NCBI GenBank assembly: GCA_001303225.1
Contig: LJNI01000044.1
Span: forward strand, 1-14,502
Source: a candidate division TA06 bacterium DG_78
GTDB lineage: Bacteria; Hydrothermota; Tepidihabitantia; SM23-42
DNA: 14,502 bases
Reading direction: 5' to 3'
Part shown: positions 1 through 6,625 of the stretch, one piece after another
How the letters are laid out: each line of letters starts with the position of its first letter
How positions within the stretch are numbered: position 1 is the stretch's first letter
The notes under the pieces: generated by a model
The model's database searches: none
Seen by the model: only the letters and a program-made list of their open reading frames with translations
What the model was told of the DNA's origin: nothing
Program-made: the position numbers and the translations under genes

Positions 1-123
1 CAATGGATCATCTTCGGACAATTGCCAACTGAGTTCTATTTTGTTTCCTGCATCGTTTGGTTTATCAATCGCATGTATTTGTGTTGGTGGAGATATGATT
101 AAGACCAAGAATAGAGATAACAC
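1..123 (-). CDS. Secreted protein with fibronectin III-like start, N-terminal fragment (cut by window edge)
   Basis: Forty-one codons read leftward from a GTG at 123 without a stop and run off the left edge. The first 18 or so residues are a hydrophobic export signal (LSLFLVLIIS core, then PPTQIHA, with likely cleavage after the HA). The mature start reads IDKPNDAGNKIELSWQLSEDD, the style of opening strand seen in fibronectin type III-like modules of exported proteins in WOR-3-type genomes. The GTG start was chosen because it lies 5 bases after a good -10 box, which implies a leaderless mRNA. An ATG at 128 is out of frame and meets a stop after nine codons. One extra base would make that ATG read into the signal peptide, so a start-proximal indel or assembly error is a small alternative. 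Function beyond export is not visible. Confidence 0.6.
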   Translation of the reverse strand, partial: MLSLFLVLIISPPTQIHAIDKPNDAGNKIELSWQLSEDDPL

Positions 124-128
124 TTCAT

Positions 129-157
129 ATTGTATTCAGAAACATTTATTGTGTCAA
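129..157 (-). promoter_or_regulatory. Sigma-70-type promoter of the leftward secreted-protein gene
   Basis: On the minus strand a perfect TTGACA (157-152) is followed by a 17-bp spacer and TACAAT (134-129). The expected transcription start, 122-123, coincides with the GTG start codon at 123, so the transcript should be leaderless. The -35 box is the inner end of one arm of an 18-bp inverted repeat shared with the metG promoter. Confidence 0.65.
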
Positions 158-170
158 CCCCGCACCTATG
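153..170 (+). repeat. Left arm of an 18-bp inverted repeat over divergent promoters
   Basis: GTCAACCCCGCACCTATG pairs with the reverse complement of 256-273 at 17 of 18 positions. It covers the -35 box of the leftward promoter and the 13 bases upstream of it. A shared activator site or an inverted duplication of one promoter would both explain it. The bases between the arms (171-255) hold no gene that I can see. Confidence 0.7.
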
Positions 171-255
171 CGCCTTAAGGCCTTTAAGATTTTATTAGTA
201 GCTTTCCCGTGGAAACAGGTAAGGCTCATTAATAATTCTCACGAACCCTTCTTGG

Positions 256-273
256 CATAGGTGCGTGGTTGAC
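256..273 (+). repeat. Right arm of the 18-bp inverted repeat
   Basis: CATAGGTGCGTGGTTGAC is the inverted partner of 153-170 with one mismatch. It overlaps five bases of the metG -35 box (TTGACT, 269-274). Relative to the direction of transcription it occupies the same position as the left arm, so both divergent promoters carry the same element at the same distance from the start site. Confidence 0.7.
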
Positions 274-296
274 TTTTGAAATCTTTTATCTATAAT
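269..296 (+). promoter_or_regulatory. metG promoter, predicted leaderless
   Basis: TTGACT (269-274), a 16-bp spacer and a perfect TATAAT (291-296). Only five bases separate the -10 box from the metG ATG at 302, so transcription should begin at or within a base or two of the start codon. There is no Shine-Dalgarno sequence. Confidence 0.7.
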
Positions 297-301
297 ACGC
301 T

Positions 302-2272
302 ATGAAAATACTCGTGACGAGCGCTCTGCCGTATGCTAATGGTAATTTGCATCTGGGCCATCTTGCTGGTGCCTACTTGCCCGCAGATATTTACGTGCGG
401 TACCAACGGCTAAAGAAACGCGATGTCATCTATATCTGTGGTACTGATGAACACGGCGTGCCAGTAACCATCAGCGCTGAGAAGCTGCATAAGACTCCCC
501 ATGAGGTCGTTGATTATTACTACACATCAATCAAAAAATCATTCAAAGATTTCGGAATGACTTTTGATAACTTTTCTCGTACAACACTACCCATACACCA
601 TCGTCTCGCCCAGGATTTTTTTCTGAAGATATATAAAAAAGGATATATCTATCCTAAAGAAATTGAACAACATTATTGTTCACGATGCAAACGATTTCTA
701 CCAGACCGTTATATTATAGGCACGTGTCCTAAGTGCGGAACTGAAGGCGCTCGAGGAGACCAGTGTGAAGCATGCGGTCATTGGCTCGAACCGTTCCAGT
801 TAATTGCACCAAAGTGTTTAGTGTGTGGTGAAATGCCAAAGAAAACAAAAACCAAACACTGGTATTTCAAATTATCAGCATTCCAAGATAAACTGAATGC
901 ATGGATTGAGAAAAAAACAGATTGGAAAGAAACAGTTTTAACCTTTGTCAAGGGTTGGCTCAAAGAGGGCATCGAGGATCGTCCGATAACCAGGGATTTA
1001 TCCTGGGGTGTGCCAGTACCACTCGACGAGGCACAGAAAAAGGTTCTATATGTCTGGTTCGATGCACCGATTGGGTATATCTCATCAACTATAGAGTGGG
1101 CTGAAAAGTGTGGTAAACCTGATGTATGGAAGGAGTATTGGTTAAACAAAGATACAAAACTCGTTCATTTTATTGGCAAGGATAACATTGTATTCCATGC
1201 CCTCATATGGCCGGCAATGCTCATGGCGTATGGAGATTATATCCTACCTTCAGACATACCAGCCAACCAATTTCTCAATCTCGAAGGTGATAAATTTTCA
1301 ACATCGAAAAATTATGCAATATGGTTACCCGATTATTTAAAAAATTTTGACGCAGATTCACTGAGGTATACACTCACACGTAATGCTCCAGAGGCGCGTG
1401 ATACGGATTTCACATGGCGTGATTTTCAAGCATGGCACAATAATGAACTCGCTGATATATTGGGCAATTTCGTCAATCGAACGTTAACGTTTATTAATAA
1501 GTACTACAATTCATCAGTACCAAAGGCATCGACCTTTATTGACAGTGATAAGCGCATGCTCGATATACTCTCAAAAGCGCCGACTACAATTGGCAAGAGA
1601 ATCGAACATTTTGAATTTAAAAATGGTCTTCAAGAAACAATGAAGGTTGTCCAGGAAGCAAATCGATATTTCGACCAGGAGAAACCATGGACCACACGTA
1701 AAACAGAGCCGGCACGTTGTGAAAGAACGATGTACGTTTGCATGAATATTGTGACATCCCTTGCAGTGTTGATAGAACCATTCCTGCCCTTTACGAGTGA
1801 GAAAATAAAAAAGATGATAAATTTTATTCCTCAAGACTGGGATGCAATCGCTAAACCAAAGGTTGCACCGACACTTGGTAACATCGAAATTCTCTTTACA
1901 AAAATCAATGACGATGTCATTTCCGAACAAGTTGCACAATTAAAGCAAGAAGAGATTACCATAGAAGATTTTAAAAAGGTTGTTTTGAAAACAGCAATCG
2001 TTTTAGAAGCAGAATCTGTCGAAGGGAGTACAAATCTCATACGGTGTATGATAGAAGTGGGTAACAAGAAACGCCACATTGTGGCTGGAATCGGCAGGTA
2101 CTACAAACCCGAAGACCTCATCAATAAAACAATTATCATCGTCGAAAACCTTAAGCCGGCTAAAATCAGGGGTGTTTTATCACAAGGTATGCTTTTGGCA
2201 GCCGAGGGTAAAGAAGGTATTATCCTCCTGACCACAGATAAACCAATGTCATCGGGAGGAATTGTTAAATAA
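302..2272 (+). CDS. metG: Methionyl-tRNA synthetase
   Basis: Class I aminoacyl-tRNA synthetase that charges tRNA-Met with methionine in the cytoplasm. The HIGH signature is HLGH at residues 17-20 and the KMSKS loop is KFSTS at 331-335, a common MetRS variant. The connective peptide carries four CxxC knuckles (C126/C129, C142/C145, C155/C158, C172/C175), the two-zinc form. The helical anticodon-binding domain follows (NELADILGNFVNRTL near 380-395). Residues about 552-656 form a C-terminal EMAP/Trbp111-type tRNA-binding domain with the usual ending (LTTDKPMSSGG), so the 656-aa protein is full length. The ATG at 302 gives the standard N-terminus (KILVTSALPYANG). It heads a housekeeping run with tatD and rsmA. 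The start lies directly behind its -10 box with no ribosome-binding site, which predicts leaderless translation. Confidence 0.98.
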   Translation: MKILVTSALPYANGNLHLGHLAGAYLPADIYVRYQRLKKRDVIYICGTDEHGVPVTISAEKLHKTPHEVVDYYYTSIKKSFKDFGMTFDNFSRTTLPIHHRLAQDFFLKIYKKGYIYPKEIEQHYCSRCKRFLPDRYIIGTCPKCGTEGARGDQCEACGHWLEPFQLIAPKCLVCGEMPKKTKTKHWYFKLSAFQDKLNAWIEKKTDWKETVLTFVKGWLKEGIEDRPITRDLSWGVPVPLDEAQKKVLYVWFDAPIGYISSTIEWAEKCGKPDVWKEYWLNKDTKLVHFIGKDNIVFHALIWPAMLMAYGDYILPSDIPANQFLNLEGDKFSTSKNYAIWLPDYLKNFDADSLRYTLTRNAPEARDTDFTWRDFQAWHNNELADILGNFVNRTLTFINKYYNSSVPKASTFIDSDKRMLDILSKAPTTIGKRIEHFEFKNGLQETMKVVQEANRYFDQEKPWTTRKTEPARCERTMYVCMNIVTSLAVLIEPFLPFTSEKIKKMINFIPQDWDAIAKPKVAPTLGNIEILFTKINDDVISEQVAQLKQEEITIEDFKKVVLKTAIVLEAESVEGSTNLIRCMIEVGNKKRHIVAGIGRYYKPEDLINKTIIIVENLKPAKIRGVLSQGMLLAAEGKEGIILLTTDKPMSSGGIVK

Positions 2273-2420
2273 TTATTTACTAGACACTATGCAGAACGAC
2301 TTCGTTGTTTGTTTTACGTCATCGCAGCCAGTGTCGTCATTGAGATAAAAGGTGACAAAATACGAAAAACGCCTAACGATACTGGTATCGAAACCGAATA
2401 GCGATTGATGATATGTTAAC
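2273..2420 (+). promoter_or_regulatory. metG-tatD spacer with a 14-bp palindrome and a weak extended -10
   Basis: This 148-base gap holds no RNA gene or ORF that I recognise and no clear terminator. A palindrome CGATAC-TG-GTATCG lies at 2377-2390, where a -35 region would be expected for the TATGTT at 2412-2417. That hexamer is preceded by TG (an extended -10 form) and sits three bases before the tatD ATG. There is no Shine-Dalgarno sequence before tatD. The palindrome could be an operator. The promoter is weak evidence only, and read-through from metG is also possible. Confidence 0.3.
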
Positions 2421-3170
2421 ATGATCGATACCCACTGTCACCTTATCGACCCACAATTTACGCGCGATTTCAATGAAGTATTAAAACGAGCGCAGCGCGC
2501 AGGAGTGACATCAATTATCAATGCTGGATACGATGTCAAAACGAGTACAGATGCAATTGCTATGGGTAAGCAGTTTGCTTGGCTCAAACCAGCTATTGGC
2601 ATTCATCCGAACGAGGCTGCTGCTGAATTGATAAAAGAGATGGGATCAATTGAAGCACTGCTCAGCCATGGTTTTATCTGTGCAATCGGTGAAACTGGTC
2701 TCGATTACTATCGTGATTTTTCAGCGCGCGAAGCACAAAAAGCACTATTTCATAGACACATTGCTCTAGCCAAGAAGTATCACCTTCCTCTACTCATCCA
2801 TACACGCCGCTCTATCGATGATGCAATTGCGATACTGAAAGAAGACAATTATCACTGTGGCGTATTCCATTGCTACAGTGGAACCCATGAGCAGGCAAAA
2901 AGAATCATCGCCATGGGATACTATCTCGGATTCGGTGGTGTTCTTACCTTTTCAAAACGCTTGCAGGAAATTTTCAAGAAAGTTCCGACCGATCGCATTC
3001 TGCTTGAAACTGATGCTCCTTTTTTAGCACCTGAAGGACATAGAGGGCAGAGAAATGAACCTTCCTTTATCATCGAAACCCTCACGATTGCTGCTCGTAT
3101 TTTGGATGTAACACCACACCACCTCGAAGAAATTGTAGACCACAATGCCACGACGCTTTTCTCATTATAA
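2421..3170 (+). CDS. tatD: TatD family metal-dependent hydrolase (DNase)
   Basis: TIM-barrel metallohydrolase of the TatD/YcfH family. Members are 3'-5' exonucleases/DNases acting on single-stranded DNA, with proposed roles in DNA repair or degradation. Metal ligands are all visible: H5 and H7 (THCHLID), E91 (IGETGLDYYRD), H127 (LLIHTR), H150 (FHCYSG) and D198 (LLETDAPFLAP). GIHPNE at 60-65 is also a family motif. At 249 aa the length is normal and the end (NATTLF) matches the family. The ATG at 2421 places MIDTHCH at the N-terminus as usual, although no Shine-Dalgarno precedes it. Its last 26 bases overlap the rsmA start, implying coupled translation. The metG-tatD-ksgA neighbourhood resembles that of Bacillus subtilis. 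The precise in vivo substrate cannot be told from sequence. Confidence 0.93.
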   Translation: MIDTHCHLIDPQFTRDFNEVLKRAQRAGVTSIINAGYDVKTSTDAIAMGKQFAWLKPAIGIHPNEAAAELIKEMGSIEALLSHGFICAIGETGLDYYRDFSAREAQKALFHRHIALAKKYHLPLLIHTRRSIDDAIAILKEDNYHCGVFHCYSGTHEQAKRIIAMGYYLGFGGVLTFSKRLQEIFKKVPTDRILLETDAPFLAPEGHRGQRNEPSFIIETLTIAARILDVTPHHLEEIVDHNATTLFSL

Positions 3171-3912
3171 AAAAAGATTAGGTCAGCACTTTTTAAATAG
3201 TAACCGACTGGCAAAGAGAATTGTCGATTTCGCCGCAATCGACGATGACATTGTTCTGGAGATCGGTTCAGGAAAAGGAATGTTAACAAAACAGATTGCT
3301 GAAAAAGCAAAAAAAGTGTATGCGGTTGAGATCGATAAAATTTTTGCGAAACGTTTAAAAACAATGGCTCAAACACATGTGATTGTTCTCAATAAGGATT
3401 TTCTTAAACTCAATTTACACGACTATGATAAACCAGTGATCATCGGCAATATCCCGTATTCAATAACAACATTGATCTTACAGATGCTGGTTACCCAGAA
3501 AGATTATTTTAAACGGGCGATACTGACGATCCAAAAAGAGTATGGTGAACGTATCCTTGCTCACCTTGGTTGCCGGCAATACGGTTCAATCACCCTGTAT
3601 TTGAATTACTACTTTTCAATAAAGAAAGGTTTTGTTATTCCCGCAAAAAATTTTTCACCTCGACCAAAGGTGAATTCAGTTGTTATTTCATTAATAAAGA
3701 AACAACCGCCTTTTGCGTTAAAAAGCGAAGAAAAGTTTTTCCAATTCATTCGCGGTATCTTCCGGTACCGCCGTAAATCACTGAAGAACGCCATTATGCA
3801 TTATCTAGGGAAACTCCCCGATAACATCAACATCGAGCTGCTCAAAAAGAGACCTGAAAATTTGAGTATCGATGACTTTCATTATTTGTTTAACATCGTC
3901 GAACCTGAATGA
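3145..3912 (+). CDS. rsmA: 16S rRNA (adenine1518-N6/adenine1519-N6)-dimethyltransferase
   Basis: RsmA (KsgA) dimethylates two adjacent adenosines in the 3'-terminal hairpin of 16S rRNA, a late small-subunit maturation step, using S-adenosylmethionine. The signature LGQHFL sits at residues 12-17. Motif I is LEIGSGKG (38-45), the acidic SAM ligand lies in VEID (E62), motif III is KDFL (D85) and the catalytic motif IV is NIPY (102-105), followed by the family S-I-T-T. SPRPKVNS in the second half and the basic C-terminal domain complete a normal 255-aa protein. The ATG at 3145 lies inside tatD in another frame and puts about ten residues before the signature, as expected. Its stop overlaps the next start (ATGA), so translation is probably coupled with both neighbours. 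Confidence 0.96.
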   Translation: MPRRFSHYKKRLGQHFLNSNRLAKRIVDFAAIDDDIVLEIGSGKGMLTKQIAEKAKKVYAVEIDKIFAKRLKTMAQTHVIVLNKDFLKLNLHDYDKPVIIGNIPYSITTLILQMLVTQKDYFKRAILTIQKEYGERILAHLGCRQYGSITLYLNYYFSIKKGFVIPAKNFSPRPKVNSVVISLIKKQPPFALKSEEKFFQFIRGIFRYRRKSLKNAIMHYLGKLPDNINIELLKKRPENLSIDDFHYLFNIVEPE

Positions 3913-4958
3913 AGAAAACTCGAGTATACATAAAAGAAAGCGACAATCTTAGAGCATCAATCGCCACACTATTCCATGATATTGGTTTAGAAAAGGTATC
4001 TGGCAAAAAGGTGTTTGTAAAACCAAATATGCTCAGAACAGCACAACCAGATGAAAATGTCGTTACTCACCCCGAAATAATTTCAGAAACAGTATCATTT
4101 CTCATGGAGGCTGGCGCTGATGTTATTGTGGGCGATAATCCAGCACCGAATAAACGATGTAACGAACTCGTGGTTGCTGAACAGTGTGGTTTTTTAGAAG
4201 CAGCACATGGATGTTTTAGAAACATAGGTCGGTATCCACGAAAAGTGAAACGTCTGGGTAATATACTCAAAGAGATTTATGTGTCGAGAGAAATCATGGA
4301 CTGCGATGTACTCGTTTCTCTACCAAAATTTAAAAGCCATCAATTGACTACGATGAGCATTGCGATTAAAAATCAATTTGGCATTATCCCCGGTGGTCTA
4401 AAACCCTACATCCACGCGCTGTTTCCCAAGATAAGTGATTTCAGCAGGGTTCTCTTAGAGATCTACAATATAAGGCCGCCAGATCTTACTATTGTGGACT
4501 GTATTAACATTATCGATGCTACTGGTAAACGATTCACACCTAAAAAGATTATTGGTGGCACAAATGGGCATGCCATTGACTACACCTGTGCCTTAATGGC
4601 AGGAATCAATCCATACAGAATTCCTACGCTCGCTATAGCCAAGGATGAAAATCTATTTGATCCCATGGCAATCGAGTACCACGGTGAAATTGAAAAAATT
4701 AAGGGATATTCAGTGCCCTTTGGATTCCCACTGAGAAATTCAATTGTCGAATTTGTTGCTCGAATACTGTATAGGATCTGGCTGAGCGGAGCTCCGGTTA
4801 TCGATTCTTCTCTGTGCTCTCGATGTATGTCATGTGAAAATGTGTGTCCGAAAAGAGCAATAAGAAACCAGATAATCGATTATAGAAAATGTATTAAGTG
4901 TTACTGCTGCCTCGAGGTTTGTCCGAACCAGGCGATCAAAACAAAGTTCCGTCTATAA
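3909..4958 (+). CDS. DUF362 domain protein with C-terminal 2x[4Fe-4S] ferredoxin
   Basis: The first 240 residues or so match the DUF362 fold: VKPNM (37-41), VGDNP (74-78), LPKFKSH (138-144), SIAIKNQFG (150-158) and LTIVDCI (193-199). The last 47 residues are a bacterial-type ferredoxin with two CxxCxxCxxxCP motifs (C303, C306, C309, C313 and C328, C331, C334, C338), predicting two [4Fe-4S] clusters and an electron-transfer role. There is no signal peptide, so it should be cytoplasmic. DUF362 proteins are common in anaerobes and mostly uncharacterised, so I assign no reaction. It starts with a four-base overlap on rsmA and has no Shine-Dalgarno, so it is probably translated by coupling. No terminator follows before the next promoter at 5000. 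Confidence 0.9.
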   Translation: MKKTRVYIKESDNLRASIATLFHDIGLEKVSGKKVFVKPNMLRTAQPDENVVTHPEIISETVSFLMEAGADVIVGDNPAPNKRCNELVVAEQCGFLEAAHGCFRNIGRYPRKVKRLGNILKEIYVSREIMDCDVLVSLPKFKSHQLTTMSIAIKNQFGIIPGGLKPYIHALFPKISDFSRVLLEIYNIRPPDLTIVDCINIIDATGKRFTPKKIIGGTNGHAIDYTCALMAGINPYRIPTLAIAKDENLFDPMAIEYHGEIEKIKGYSVPFGFPLRNSIVEFVARILYRIWLSGAPVIDSSLCSRCMSCENVCPKRAIRNQIIDYRKCIKCYCCLEVCPNQAIKTKFRL

Positions 4959-4999
4959 AATACTACATTTAAGTTCCGACAACCCAGCTTATCTTTAGA

Positions 5000-5027
5000 T
5001 TGACATGATATATTTCGTCTCTATACT
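5000..5027 (+). promoter_or_regulatory. Promoter of exported paralog A
   Basis: A perfect TTGACA (5000-5005), a 16-bp spacer and TATACT (5022-5027). The predicted start near 5034 leaves a short leader of about 16 bases containing the Shine-Dalgarno. Unlike paralog B, this promoter has a canonical -35 box, so it need not depend on the BTAD regulator. Confidence 0.65.
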
Positions 5028-5036
5028 TGTTCCGTA

Positions 5037-5045
5037 GAGAGGAGG
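5037..5045 (+). promoter_or_regulatory. Strong ribosome-binding site of paralog A
   Basis: GAGAGGAGG ends four bases before the ATG at 5050 and fixes that start. It contrasts with the upstream housekeeping genes, none of which has a recognisable Shine-Dalgarno. Confidence 0.75.
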
Positions 5046-5049
5046 ACGT

Positions 5050-6447
5050 ATGAAAAAGTTGTTTCTTATATTCGGTATCGCGATGTGCCTCATGGCAAGC
5101 ACTAAAATCGTAGAACCACCGAGCCGGCCAGAACAGCTAAAGGTTCACAATATCAATCAGGTTGAGATGACAATATCTAACTACGGCGTCTTCGGCCAAA
5201 ATCTTTCGGGTTCTGGTTGCTGGTGGCCTATTGGTAGCGGAGAGGCTTACATCTTTGGTGCTGGTCTCTGGTTTGGAACTATTGACAATGGTGATACGCT
5301 CGTGACAAACAGTTATATTCCTAACAATGGCGCGCATGAAACTGAACCTGGTCTGTCCGGTACGAACTACAATGACTCCTATAATGTGATTTATATGTAT
5401 GGAGACAACTGGCCTGCACCTGTGGACACCTTTCCCATGGCACCACAAGACCATGTCTCACACCAGGACTCATGGTGTTGCTTCAATGATTCTCTTCCGT
5501 GGTTTCATGATACTGAGCCGATCGGCTTAGAGTTCTATCAAACGGTCTATGTCTGGAATGTATCTGAGATAGAGGATATTGTATTCTTTACTCATGAGGT
5601 AAAGAATGTCACTGACCATACCCTCCAAGATTGCTATATTGCTGTAGTAACCGATTGTGATGTCGGAGATGAAGCAGCCGCTCCTAATGACAGAAATTCT
5701 GGCGTAGTGGCGAGATGGTATGTGATTGATAGCGAGTCGATATTTGTCGATAATCTCGGCTATCAATGGCAAGAAGACCCAGAAGCTGGCTGGGCAGAAT
5801 TCCCAGGTGTTATCGGGTTCGACTTACTCGAAACACCAAACGATATTGGCATGAGCGCATTCAAGAGGTTTACCCTCAGCATTGAACCACTCACTGACCC
5901 TGACCGTTATGAGACGCTCGCTGGTTATGATTTCATGACCGGTCTGTATGAACCTTACGATACATTCCCATCTGATCCTACTGACCAGCGATTCTTGATG
6001 TCGAGTGGTCCATTCGACCTCGAGCCTGATCAGGGTGCAACACTTATATTTGCCGTACTCTTAGCCAGATGGGAAGGCATTTACCAGACACCTGATAGTG
6101 CCTTAGTTCTCGTTGACAAGTGGGCACAATACCAATACGACAGTGGCTGGCAGTTGTCGGTTGGAGAAAACTCATCCCCAGATATTATTAAAACAAGTGT
6201 AGCATTGAGTCCAAATCCATGTGCAGGAAATACGAAAATCTCTTTTTCTCTTGTAAAGTCTGGTGTGGTGTCTCTCAAACTATATAATACTGTTGGCCAG
6301 CTCGTACACAAACTTGTGCAGAGTAATATGAGTGCAGGTGCGTATACCTTCGACGTGGATGCCGGCGGGCTTGCACAAGGCACCTATTTCCTTATACTCG
6401 AAACACCCTATGGTACAGTATCTCGCTCGTTAGTAGTCCTGCGTTAA
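5050..6447 (+). CDS. Exported paralog A with type IX-style C-terminal sorting tail
   Basis: A 465-aa exported protein. The N-terminus is a signal peptide (MKKLFLIFGIAMCLMAS). The body shares a distinctive domain with paralogs B and C: KVHNINQVEM near residue 32, CWWP (C57), a GAGLWFGTID block, YPMAPQD-like and SHQDSWCC (C143, C144), GLEFYQTVY, DCY (C195), TDCD (C203), YQWQ and FKRFTL. Residues 384-465 form a beta-sandwich tail with SPNPC at its start and VGQLV, GLAQGTYFL and a final VVLR, the pattern of the type IX secretion (Por secretion system) C-terminal domain, which in known systems is cleaved as the protein is anchored or released. It lacks the Asp-rich insert of about 50 residues present in B and C; the junction falls at residues 266/267. 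Its role is unknown, and a structural or adhesive surface protein is as likely as an enzyme. No secretion-machinery genes are in the window. Confidence 0.85.
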   Translation: MKKLFLIFGIAMCLMASTKIVEPPSRPEQLKVHNINQVEMTISNYGVFGQNLSGSGCWWPIGSGEAYIFGAGLWFGTIDNGDTLVTNSYIPNNGAHETEPGLSGTNYNDSYNVIYMYGDNWPAPVDTFPMAPQDHVSHQDSWCCFNDSLPWFHDTEPIGLEFYQTVYVWNVSEIEDIVFFTHEVKNVTDHTLQDCYIAVVTDCDVGDEAAAPNDRNSGVVARWYVIDSESIFVDNLGYQWQEDPEAGWAEFPGVIGFDLLETPNDIGMSAFKRFTLSIEPLTDPDRYETLAGYDFMTGLYEPYDTFPSDPTDQRFLMSSGPFDLEPDQGATLIFAVLLARWEGIYQTPDSALVLVDKWAQYQYDSGWQLSVGENSSPDIIKTSVALSPNPCAGNTKISFSLVKSGVVSLKLYNTVGQLVHKLVQSNMSAGAYTFDVDAGGLAQGTYFLILETPYGTVSRSLVVLR

Positions 6448-6474
6448 ATAGAATCTCAGAGCGTTAAGAGAAAG

Positions 6475-6509
6475 AAGAGCTCATCCTCAGTAACCGAGGA
6501 TGAGCTCTT
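6475..6509 (+). terminator. 14-bp perfect hairpin after paralog A
   Basis: Arms at 6475-6488 and 6496-6509 (AAGAGCTCATCCTC and its exact complement) enclose a seven-base loop 27 bases after the paralog A stop. The stem is strong, but only a mixed TTACTGTTATAT follows instead of a U-run. It is therefore terminator-like and may act as a factor-dependent terminator or mRNA stabiliser. A further palindrome, AGAGCTCT at 6524-6531, repeats the core of the stem and could pair with either arm. Confidence 0.6.
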
Positions 6510-6553
6510 ACTGTTATATAGTGAGAGCTCTAAAAAGGTATTCATCGCTCTCA

Positions 6554-6579
6554 AGATTTCTGGTCTTTTTCAGAAATCT
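6554..6579 (+). promoter_or_regulatory. 9-bp inverted repeat upstream of the regulator promoter (candidate operator)
   Basis: AGATTTCTG (6554-6562) and CAGAAATCT (6571-6579) form a perfect inverted repeat with an eight-base T-rich centre, ending 12 bases before the TTGACA of the regulator gene. The 8-mer AGATTTCT recurs at 9933-9940 in the promoter of paralog B. It could be an operator or the stem of a second weak hairpin with terminator function, since the loop contains five T. Confidence 0.4.
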
Positions 6580-6591
6580 CACGGTAATAAC

Positions 6592-6619
6592 TTGACATAT
6601 ATTTTTATTTAGGTATTAT
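6592..6619 (+). promoter_or_regulatory. Promoter of the BTAD regulator, predicted leaderless
   Basis: A perfect TTGACA (6592-6597), a 16-bp spacer and TATTAT (6614-6619). The expected transcription start is 6626, the A of the ATG itself. No Shine-Dalgarno precedes the start. An AGGAG at 6634-6638 lies inside the reading frame, but no ATG, GTG or TTG in frame follows it at a useful distance. Confidence 0.65.
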
Positions 6620-6625
6620 TCTTGA

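Noticed and set aside
153..273. MITE or insertion element with 18-bp terminal inverted repeats
   Set aside because: The arms coincide exactly with two functional-looking -35 boxes, there is no visible target-site duplication, and the interior holds no transposase remnant. Kept only as an alternative.
124..301. T-box, riboswitch or small RNA before metG
   Set aside because: No T-box motif or terminator hairpin was seen, and the predicted metG transcript starts at the ATG, leaving no leader for a riboswitch.
331..360. KFSTS as a defective KMSKS loop in MetRS (residues 331-335)
   Set aside because: KFSTS is a normal variant in many MetRS proteins and all other catalytic motifs are intact.
778..1149. 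Open frame antisense to metG
   Set aside because: It lies fully inside a confident conserved gene, has no start signals and its translation resembles no protein family.
5050..5100. Lipoprotein signal peptide in paralogs A and B
   Set aside because: The cysteines in the signal regions (GIAMC, GIVLC) lack the small residue required directly before the lipobox cysteine.
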